A stretch of DNA of 15,005 nucleotides from an uncultured Paraburkholderia sp. (lineage in GTDB: Bacteria > Pseudomonadota > Gammaproteobacteria > Burkholderiales > Burkholderiaceae), in NCBI GenBank assembly GCA_937917025.1, contig CALFSF010000129.1, positions 1-15,005 on the forward strand, read 5' to 3'. Both the position numbers and the translations under genes were made by a program. A model generated the notes under the pieces. The model made no database searches and was not told the origin of the DNA. It saw only the letters and a program-made list of their open reading frames with translations. The first letter of the stretch is position 1. Every line of letters starts with the position of its first letter. Shown piece after piece: positions 6,084 to 12,031 of this stretch.

Positions 6084-7139
6084 ATGACTTCATCCACGCC
6101 CGCGCTTCCCGTTGTCGAACCGCTCGATCAGACGTTGCGCGCGGAGCTGCAGCGCATCATCGATACGAAGACGAAGCCGCCTGGCAGCCTCGGCCGCCTC
6201 GAAGGCCTCGCGCGTCAGATCGGCATGATCCAGCGCACGACGCGTCCTGTGATCGAACGCCCGGTGATGATCGTTTTCGCGGGCGACCACGGTATCGCGC
6301 ACGAAGGCGTGAGCCCGTATCCGCAGGCGGTGACCGCGCAGATGGTGGCGAATTTCCTCGCGGGCGGCGCGGCGATCAATGCGCTGAGTCGCGTCGCGGG
6401 TCTCACGCTCGAAATCGTCAACGCGGGGGTGGCGACGCCGTTGCCGCCCTCTGACCTGCTCATCGACATTCCGGTGGCGCGTGGCACACGCAACTTCGCG
6501 CGTGAACCCGCGATGACTCGTGACGAAGCGTTCGCCGCGCTGCAGGCGGGCGCCGAACGCGTGCGCTTTCATGCGGCGCGCGGCACCAACGTGATCGGCT
6601 TTGGCGAGATGGGGATCGCGAATACGTCGGCCGCGGCGTGCATCATGAGCCGCCTGGGCGGCGTGCCGGTCGCGGATTGCGTCGGGCGCGGCACGGGACT
6701 CGACGACACCGGTCTCGCGAAAAAGCGCGACATCCTCGCGGCCGCGCTTGCCGCGCATCCGCGGACCGAAACCGCGATCGATGTGCTGGCAACCTTCGGC
6801 GGCTTCGAAATCGCGATGATGACCGGCGCGTTCATGGCCGCGGCGCAGGCGCGCATGACGATTCTCGTCGACGGTTTCATCGCGACGTCGGCGTTGCTGG
6901 TCGCGCGGGCACTGGCGCCGGCTGTCGTCGATTACTGCGTGTTCGCGCATGCATCGAACGAAGCGGGTCATCGGCGCATGCTCGATCTGTTCGATGCGCA
7001 GCCGCTGCTCGCGCTCGACCTTCGGCTCGGCGAAGGCACTGGCGCCGCGCTCGCGTTGCCGCTGTTGCGCGCCGCGGTCGCGTTCGTCAACGAGATGGCG
7101 AGCTTCGAATCAGCAGGCGTCGCGAACCGCGACGCCTGA
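6084..7139 (+). CDS. cobT: Nicotinate-nucleotide--dimethylbenzimidazole phosphoribosyltransferase CobT
   Basis: CobT transfers phosphoribose from nicotinate mononucleotide to 5,6-dimethylbenzimidazole (or another lower-ligand base), giving alpha-ribazole phosphate for the nucleotide loop. The 351-residue length matches the family. Visible motifs are the N-terminal TKPPGSLGRLE (about 29-39), FAGDHGIAHEGVSPYP (about 65-80), the glycine-rich GFGEMGIANTSAAA, and the C-terminal LGEGTGAAL. The Glu of GEGTG is residue 317, the same number as the catalytic Glu317 of Salmonella CobT. It begins two bases after btuD stops and has no clear Shine-Dalgarno, so translation probably depends on coupling. The next gene, cobS, starts 25 bp after its stop. 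Identification is firm. Confidence 0.96.
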   Translation: MTSSTPALPVVEPLDQTLRAELQRIIDTKTKPPGSLGRLEGLARQIGMIQRTTRPVIERPVMIVFAGDHGIAHEGVSPYPQAVTAQMVANFLAGGAAINALSRVAGLTLEIVNAGVATPLPPSDLLIDIPVARGTRNFAREPAMTRDEAFAALQAGAERVRFHAARGTNVIGFGEMGIANTSAAACIMSRLGGVPVADCVGRGTGLDDTGLAKKRDILAAALAAHPRTETAIDVLATFGGFEIAMMTGAFMAAAQARMTILVDGFIATSALLVARALAPAVVDYCVFAHASNEAGHRRMLDLFDAQPLLALDLRLGEGTGAALALPLLRAAVAFVNEMASFESAGVANRDA

Positions 7140-7164
7140 ACCCGACGTACCGAGCCGCGTCTAC

Positions 7165-7923
7165 ATGAATCCGCTTGCTGAACTGCGTTACTTCTTCACC
7201 GCGCTGGGCTATTTCACGCGCGTGCCGGTGCCGCGGTGGGTCGGCTACGAACCGCACTATCTGAACGCGGCGGCCCGCTATTTTCCGCTGGTGGGCGCGC
7301 TCGTCGGCGCGCTCGGCGCGGTGGTGTATCTGGCGGCGCTGCACGTGTTTCCCGTCGGCGTGGCCGTGCTGCTTTCGATGGCCGCGACGCTCCTCGTCAC
7401 CGGTGCGTTCCATGAAGACGGCCTGGCGGATTGCATCGACGCGTTCGGCGGCGGCTATACGCGCGAGGACGTGCTGCGGATCATGCACGACTCGCGCATC
7501 GGCGCATTCGGCGCGATTGCGCTTGTCGTTGCGCTCGCGCTCAAATGGCAGACGCTCGCCGCGTTGCCGCCGCTGCGCGCCGCGTGGCTGATGATCGCGG
7601 CGCACGCGGCAAGCCGCACGTGCGCGATCAGCTATCTCGCGACGCTCGATTACGTGCGCGCCGAAGGCAAGGCGAAGCCGGTCGCGCAGCGCATCGGTGC
7701 GTTCGCGCTGGTGCTGGCCTGCGTATTCGGCGTGCCCTGGCTTTTCTGGCCGGACTGGCGCGCTGGGTGTGCAGCGGTCCTCGTGCTGCTCGTGCTGCGC
7801 TTCGCGCTCGGCCGTTACTTCGTGCGACGCATCGGCGGATATACCGGCGATTGTCTCGGGTTCGCGCAGCAGGTCTTCGAAATCGCGATCTATCTGACGG
7901 GACTCGCATGGATCTCGTACTGA
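7165..7923 (+). CDS. cobS: Adenosylcobinamide-GDP ribazoletransferase CobS (cobalamin synthase)
   Basis: CobS is an integral inner-membrane enzyme that joins adenosylcobinamide-GDP with alpha-ribazole (phosphate) to make adenosylcobalamin (phosphate). The 252-residue product has several hydrophobic segments and the diagnostic HEDGLADCIDAFGGG (83-97), followed by LRIMHDSRIGAFG (about 104-116), the conserved metal/phosphate-binding region. N-terminal LGYFTRVPVP (about 14-23) is also typical. The start at 7165 is the first ATG after cobT and gives the family N terminus; the open frame extends upstream inside cobT but is not CobS-like. Its last 16 bases overlap cobC in another frame, an unusually long overlap for this operon. 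Confidence 0.95.
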   Translation: MNPLAELRYFFTALGYFTRVPVPRWVGYEPHYLNAAARYFPLVGALVGALGAVVYLAALHVFPVGVAVLLSMAATLLVTGAFHEDGLADCIDAFGGGYTREDVLRIMHDSRIGAFGAIALVVALALKWQTLAALPPLRAAWLMIAAHAASRTCAISYLATLDYVRAEGKAKPVAQRIGAFALVLACVFGVPWLFWPDWRAGCAAVLVLLVLRFALGRYFVRRIGGYTGDCLGFAQQVFEIAIYLTGLAWISY

Positions 7924-8489
7924 TCCGTCATCCGGCAGTCGCGATCGACGCGGGCGTCTGTTATGGGCGCAGCGATGTGGCGCTTGCCGACACGCCTCCC
8001 GCGAGCGTGGCCACGCTTAAAGGGAAGCTCGAACAGCCCGTGCCGGATGTCGTGTGGTCGAGCCCGCTGACGCGATGCCACTCGATTGCAGAACCGTGGG
8101 CCGCGCAATGTGGCTGCCAGGTTTTCGTCGATTCCCGCTTGCAGGAGATGGACTTCGGCGCCTGGGAGCAGCGGCGTTGGAGCGACATCGATCGCGCGTT
8201 GCTCGACGACTGGGCCGCCGATCTGCATCACGCGCGCGCACACGGCGGCGAAAGCGTCGCGCAGTTCAGCGCGCGCGTAGCGAGATGGTTCGATGAGCGG
8301 CGGACGGAAGCGGATGACGCATGCGCGCACGTCGTCACGCATGCGGGCGTGATACGCGTGCTGGCATCGCTCGCGCTTCGCGTGTCGCTTGAACAGACGC
8401 TCTCGTGGTCGATCGATTTTGCCGGCGTGGTGTGGCTGCGGCGGCGCGAACCAGGCGTCGCGTGGACGCTCGTGCGCTGGAACGCGTGA
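7908..8489 (+). CDS. cobC: Alpha-ribazole phosphatase-like histidine phosphatase CobC
   Basis: CobC removes the phosphate from alpha-ribazole phosphate or from the final adenosylcobalamin phosphate. This 193-residue protein belongs to the histidine phosphatase (phosphoglycerate mutase-like) superfamily. LIRHP (5-9) holds the phospho-accepting His8. The other phosphate-pocket residues are visible as Arg56 in SSPLTR, Glu80 in LQEMDFG and His145 in VTHAG. The usual RHG is RHP here. The start at 7908 gives the canonical N terminus but lies inside the end of cobS (16-base overlap), with no clear ribosome site, so it is probably translated by coupling. It is the last gene of the riboswitch operon and converges on btuF with 43 bp between. 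Function as the ribazole phosphatase is inferred from the operon. Confidence 0.87.
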   Translation: MDLVLIRHPAVAIDAGVCYGRSDVALADTPPASVATLKGKLEQPVPDVVWSSPLTRCHSIAEPWAAQCGCQVFVDSRLQEMDFGAWEQRRWSDIDRALLDDWAADLHHARAHGGESVAQFSARVARWFDERRTEADDACAHVVTHAGVIRVLASLALRVSLEQTLSWSIDFAGVVWLRRREPGVAWTLVRWNA

Positions 8490-8532
8490 GGCGCATCCCC
8501 GTTGCGGACAAAAGGCCGGCAAAAGGCGCGCG
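8490..8532. other. Convergent gap between cobC and btuF
   Basis: Forty-three bases separate two operons that end tail to tail. The octamer CAAAAGGC occurs twice (8509-8516 and 8520-8527, period 11), giving two short T-tracts on the minus strand, but I see no strong hairpin. The two transcripts may overlap at their 3' ends. Confidence 0.4.
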
Positions 8533-9450
8533 TCAGCGTCCCTTGCCCGCACGATGCAAACGCGCCGTCTCCAGATCCTGGCAAAGCAGCGCCGCGCCTT
8601 GCGCGATGCGCGGCGCGGGACGGTTGATCAGATCGCCATCGATGGCAAAGAGGTTATCGTGCGCGACGGCATCGAGCGCCGGCCACGCGCGCCATGTGTC
8701 GAGCTGGGGCAACGGCCGGTCGGGCGTCGTCGCGCCGGGCGACGCGGTCACGATCGCTTCCGGATTGGCGGCGAGCACGGCTTCGGTCGAAACGGTCGGC
8801 ACGAGCGGTTCGAGTTTCGCGAACACATTGCGCCCGCCGCATAGTGCGATCACCTCGCTGATCAGATGCGTGCCGTTGAGCGTCATCAACGGCTGATCCC
8901 AGACCTGATAGAACACGCTCACGGGCGGCCTCGCCGCGTAACGCGCGCGCAGTCGCGCGATGCTGCTGCGATACGCGCTCGCGGCGGCATCCGCGACCGG
9001 CGACGTGCCGAGCAGCGCGCCGAGCTTCGTCAGCGTGACGGCGATGTCGTCGAGATGATGCGGCTCGCTGAAGTAGAGCGGAATGTGCAGGTCGCGCAGA
9101 CGGTCGAGCTGACGCTGCGCATTGCCATGACGCCACACGACGATCAGATCCGGCTTCAACGCGACGATACGTTCGAGATCGAGCGCCTTGTTGTCGCCGA
9201 CGCGCGGCAGTTGCTTCGCTTCGGGCGGATAGTCGCTGTACGTCACCGCGCCGACGACTTTCGCGCCGCCACCCGCCGCATACAGCAATTCGGTGACGTG
9301 CGGCGCGAGGCTGATCACGCGTTGCGCGGGCGCGGCGAGCGTGACGGTGGCGCCGGAATCGTCGGTGACGGTGATCGCGAACGCGCTCGTGGACGAAAAC
9401 ACGCAGGCCGTCAGGGCGGCAAGGACAGCCAGAGCGAGGCGCTGCTTCAT
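8533..9450 (-). CDS. btuF: Corrinoid-binding ABC transporter substrate-binding protein BtuF
   Basis: BtuF captures cobalamin or cobinamide in the periplasm and delivers it to BtuCD. The 305-residue product has a signal peptide (KQR then a hydrophobic run) and the class III binding-protein fold. The N-terminal lobe has RVISLAPHVTELLYAAGGG (about 44-62) and PRVGDNKALDLERIVALKPD, a helical backbone follows, and the C-terminal lobe ends INRPAPRIAQGAALL. The start at 9450 is chosen because it begins the signal peptide and forms an ATGA overlap with the stop of cobD; the longer frame upstream lies in cobD. Leu-Thr-Ala-Cys16 fits a lipobox, so a lipoprotein is possible; cleavage after AFA (23-25) as a soluble protein is the alternative. 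It is the last gene of cobU-cbiB-cobD-btuF, apart from the transporter genes it serves. Confidence 0.9.
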   Translation of the reverse strand: MKQRLALAVLAALTACVFSSTSAFAITVTDDSGATVTLAAPAQRVISLAPHVTELLYAAGGGAKVVGAVTYSDYPPEAKQLPRVGDNKALDLERIVALKPDLIVVWRHGNAQRQLDRLRDLHIPLYFSEPHHLDDIAVTLTKLGALLGTSPVADAAASAYRSSIARLRARYAARPPVSVFYQVWDQPLMTLNGTHLISEVIALCGGRNVFAKLEPLVPTVSTEAVLAANPEAIVTASPGATTPDRPLPQLDTWRAWPALDAVAHDNLFAIDGDLINRPAPRIAQGAALLCQDLETARLHRAGKGR

Positions 9451-10481
9451 CGATCGTGGAGCGTTGAGAGGAGGGTGGTATCGACCGCGTGCATGCTGTC
9501 CGTCAAGCCTTGTTCGAGACGCGACCATTGCGCATCCGTTGCGGGCAGACCGAAGCGCACGCTCGCCGGTGTGGGGAAAAAGCGCGTCCAGATTCCGCGC
9601 TGCGCGAGCGCGTGATGCAGCTCCGCGGCGCGCGCGTCCGGTGTCCACGCGAAGAGCGGCGTGCGGCTGAACGGCAACCGGTGCGCGTCGAGGAGCGCGG
9701 CGAGGCGTGCGCTGTCCTCATCGAGTCGCGCGGGCATCGCGCGTTGCCATTCGATGTCGTTGAACGCCGCCGTGACGGCGTGGCGCGCGGGGCCGCTCAC
9801 GGTCCACGCGCCGAGCGCTTCACGCAGTGGCGCGAGCAACGCGGGCACGGCCAGCACGAAGCCCGCGCGCACGCCGGCCAGTCCAAAGAACTTGCCGGGC
9901 GAGCGGAGCACGACGAGACCCGCACGATCCGTCGACCCAGCGAGCGAAGCGAACGGCATCGTGTCGGCAAACGCCTCGTCGACGATCAACGTGCCGCCGC
10001 GCGCCGACAACTGCGCATGCCATCGATGCAGCGTCGCCGCGCTCACGTGTTGCGCAGTCGGATTGTTCGGATTGACGACCACGGCATGCGTCATCGCATC
10101 GGGCAGCGTGGCGGCGGTGACGTCGAGCGGCATCACGCGATGGCCGGCGCGTTCGAACGCCGGCGCGTATTCGCCATACGTCAGCGGCGCGATACCGACC
10201 GCGCCTTGCGGCAACAGCGCCGGCAGCGCGCGGATCGCGGCCTGACTGCCCGCGACCGGCAGCACGTGCGCGGCATCCGGCGCGCCGTAGTAGCGCGCGG
10301 CGCACTCGGCGTAGCCGTCGCCTTCGTCGGGCAGACGGCGCCATGCATCGGCGGGCACCGGCGGCACCGGATAGCCGTGCGGATTGATGCCGGTCGACAG
10401 ATCGAGCCAGTCTTCATACGGGATGCCATGGCGGCGCGCCGCTTCGTGCAGGTTGCCGCCGTGAACGATGGCGTCAGACAT
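9447..10481 (-). CDS. cobD: Threonine-phosphate decarboxylase CobD
   Basis: This PLP enzyme (CobD in Salmonella naming, CobC in Pseudomonas) decarboxylates L-threonine O-3-phosphate to (R)-1-amino-2-propanol phosphate, the arm joining the corrin ring to the nucleotide loop. The 344-residue protein belongs to the class I/II aminotransferase fold family. It has the N-terminal HGGNLHEAARR (about 7-17), LDLSTGINPHGYP (about 27-39), the NPNNPT motif (137-142), Asp168 in VDEAF for the PLP nitrogen, and Lys197 in RSPGKFFGLAGVRAGF as the Schiff-base lysine. The ATG overlaps cbiB by 8 bases and the stop overlaps btuF by 4. The next enzyme in the pathway, CbiB, is immediately upstream, which supports the assignment over histidinol-phosphate aminotransferase, a relative. 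Confidence 0.93.
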   Translation of the reverse strand: MSDAIVHGGNLHEAARRHGIPYEDWLDLSTGINPHGYPVPPVPADAWRRLPDEGDGYAECAARYYGAPDAAHVLPVAGSQAAIRALPALLPQGAVGIAPLTYGEYAPAFERAGHRVMPLDVTAATLPDAMTHAVVVNPNNPTAQHVSAATLHRWHAQLSARGGTLIVDEAFADTMPFASLAGSTDRAGLVVLRSPGKFFGLAGVRAGFVLAVPALLAPLREALGAWTVSGPARHAVTAAFNDIEWQRAMPARLDEDSARLAALLDAHRLPFSRTPLFAWTPDARAAELHHALAQRGIWTRFFPTPASVRFGLPATDAQWSRLEQGLTDSMHAVDTTLLSTLHDR

Positions 10482-11412
10482 CGAACGACACGCCGAGAAG
10501 CGCCAGCACGATCAGTACGGCAAGCCACAGGAACACGCTGCGCTCGACGAGCGTCAGCGCCGCCATCACATGCTGCGCGGTCGCGGTGCGGCCCATGCCG
10601 AGCGTCGGACGTTGCTCGATCGCACCGTGATACACCGCTGGTCCGCCGAGTTGCACGTTCAGGCTGCCCGCACCCGACGCCATGACCGGCCCGGCGTTCG
10701 GACTGTCCCAGCGCGGCGCCTGTTCGCGCCAGCAGCGCAGCGCGTTGCGCGTGTCGCCGAGCAACGCGTAACTCGCGGCGGTGAGACGCGCGGGAATCCA
10801 GTTGAGCACGTCGTCGAAGCGGGCGGCGGCCCAGCCGAAACGCAGATAGCGCGGCGTGCGGTAGCCCCACATCGCATCGAGCGTGTTGGCGAGGCGAAAC
10901 GCCAGCGCGCCCGGTCCGCCCAGCAGCGCAAACCAGAAGAGCGCGCCGAAGATCGCATCGTTGCCGTTTTCGAGCGCGGATTCGACGGCGGCCCGCGAAA
11001 GCTCGGCTTCGTCGGCGTGGGCGGTTTCGCGCGACACGATCCGCGAGGTCAGCGCGCGCGCCTGTGCGAGGTCGCGCTTGACGAGCGCGCGCGCGATCGG
11101 CGCGATGTGATCGTGCAGGCTGCGCGCGCCGAGCGCGAACCACAGCAGCGCGACGTGCAGCGCGCACGCATACAGGAACGGCAGCACGGCGACGAGCCAC
11201 GCGGCGATCGCGACCGGCGGCGCGACCGCGAGGAGCCACGCGACGATGCCCATCAGCCGCGCGCGCACGCCCGTGTTCAGGCGCGTTTCGATCGCGGCGG
11301 CGAGCTTGCCGAACGCGACGAGCGGATGTGCGGTACGCGGCTCGCCAATCCAGCGGTCGACGATCACCGAAGCCGTCGCGAGCGTGGCGATGAGCGGCAT
11401 CGTGAGCGTCAT
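10474..11412 (-). CDS. cbiB: Adenosylcobinamide-phosphate synthase CbiB
   Basis: CbiB (CobD in Pseudomonas naming) is an inner-membrane enzyme that condenses adenosylcobyric acid with aminopropanol phosphate, giving adenosylcobinamide phosphate. The 312-residue product has several hydrophobic segments and the family signatures VDRWIGEP (18-25) with HPLVAFGKL just after, a central ESALENGNDAIFGALFW region, RLANTLDAMWGYR, and a C-terminal APRWDSPNAGPVMASGAG. The start at 11412 is set by the ATGA overlap with cobU; an ATG four codons later (11400) is the other choice. The gene lies between cobU and cobD, which act after and before it. The symbol cbiB avoids confusion with the adjacent Salmonella-type cobD. 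Confidence 0.94.
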   Translation of the reverse strand: MTLTMPLIATLATASVIVDRWIGEPRTAHPLVAFGKLAAAIETRLNTGVRARLMGIVAWLLAVAPPVAIAAWLVAVLPFLYACALHVALLWFALGARSLHDHIAPIARALVKRDLAQARALTSRIVSRETAHADEAELSRAAVESALENGNDAIFGALFWFALLGGPGALAFRLANTLDAMWGYRTPRYLRFGWAAARFDDVLNWIPARLTAASYALLGDTRNALRCWREQAPRWDSPNAGPVMASGAGSLNVQLGGPAVYHGAIEQRPTLGMGRTATAQHVMAALTLVERSVFLWLAVLIVLALLGVSFDV

Positions 11413-11957
11413 GCGGCGGCCGGTGTCTTGAGCGCGAGCGGCAGGCCCGCGACCATCATCGTGACCTGCGTGCTCAACGCGGCGATGCGCTGGTTCAGGC
11501 GGCCGAGTTCGTCGACGTAAAGACGCGTCGCCGCGCCCAGCGGCACGACGCCCAGCCCGATTTCATTGCTGACGACGATGATCTTGCCGCGCGCCGACAC
11601 CAGCGCCGCTTCGAGCGCGAGCAGCAGCGCGCGCGGTTCGCCGGCGGGCGCCGCGTCGTCGGGCGGGCAGAGGAGATTGGCGAGCCACAGCGTCAGACAG
11701 TCGATCAGGATGCAGTGGCCGGGCGCGTCGCTTGCGGCGACCGCGCCCGCGAGATCGACCGGCGCCTCGCGCAGCGTCCAGTGCGACGGACGCCGTTCGC
11801 GATGATGCGCGATGCGCTCGGCGAATTCGTCGTCCGCGATGCGCGCGGTGGCGATATAGGTGACCGGAAAGCCGCTTTCGCTGGCGAGCCGTTCGGCATG
11901 GAGGCTCTTGCCCGAACGGGCGCCGCCGATAACGAAGGTGAGGTCGCGTGGGATCAT
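11409..11957 (-). CDS. cobU: Bifunctional adenosylcobinamide kinase / adenosylcobinamide-phosphate guanylyltransferase CobU
   Basis: CobU (CobP) phosphorylates adenosylcobinamide and transfers GMP from GTP, giving adenosylcobinamide-GDP for CobS. The 182-residue length is normal. The P-loop GGARSGKS (11-18) and the AERIAHHRERRP region (46-57) are clear; His52 aligns with the guanylylated His46 of the Salmonella enzyme. Further family pieces are LIDCLTLWLANLL and VSNEIGLGVVPLG. The ATG at 11957 gives the P-loop at the usual distance; the frame continues upstream into the divergent cobQ region and that part is basic and unlike CobU. It is the first gene of its operon and is divergent from cobQ by 74 bp. 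No strong Shine-Dalgarno is visible. Confidence 0.95.
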   Translation of the reverse strand: MIPRDLTFVIGGARSGKSLHAERLASESGFPVTYIATARIADDEFAERIAHHRERRPSHWTLREAPVDLAGAVAASDAPGHCILIDCLTLWLANLLCPPDDAAPAGEPRALLLALEAALVSARGKIIVVSNEIGLGVVPLGAATRLYVDELGRLNQRIAALSTQVTMMVAGLPLALKTPAAA

Positions 11958-12031
11958 CGCGTGATTGTACCGGCGTGTTCCCTCGCGGGCGATAATGCGG
12001 GCTCCTCCTGCCGCCGCCCTGCGATTCTTCC
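11958..12031. promoter_or_regulatory. Divergent promoter region of cobU and cobQ
   Basis: These 74 bases separate two divergent transcription units. For cobU, TACAAT on the minus strand (11969-11964) would place the transcript start near the ATG itself, implying an almost leaderless message. For cobQ, GATAAT (11991-11996) would start RNA near 12003. Neither has a good -35 at 17 bases. The gap is too short for a cobalamin riboswitch and none of its conserved blocks is present. Promoter positions are tentative. Confidence 0.35.

Noticed and set aside
8509..8527. Two copies of CAAAAGGC with an 11-base period
   Set aside because: Two short copies are not enough to call a repeat array or an attachment site.
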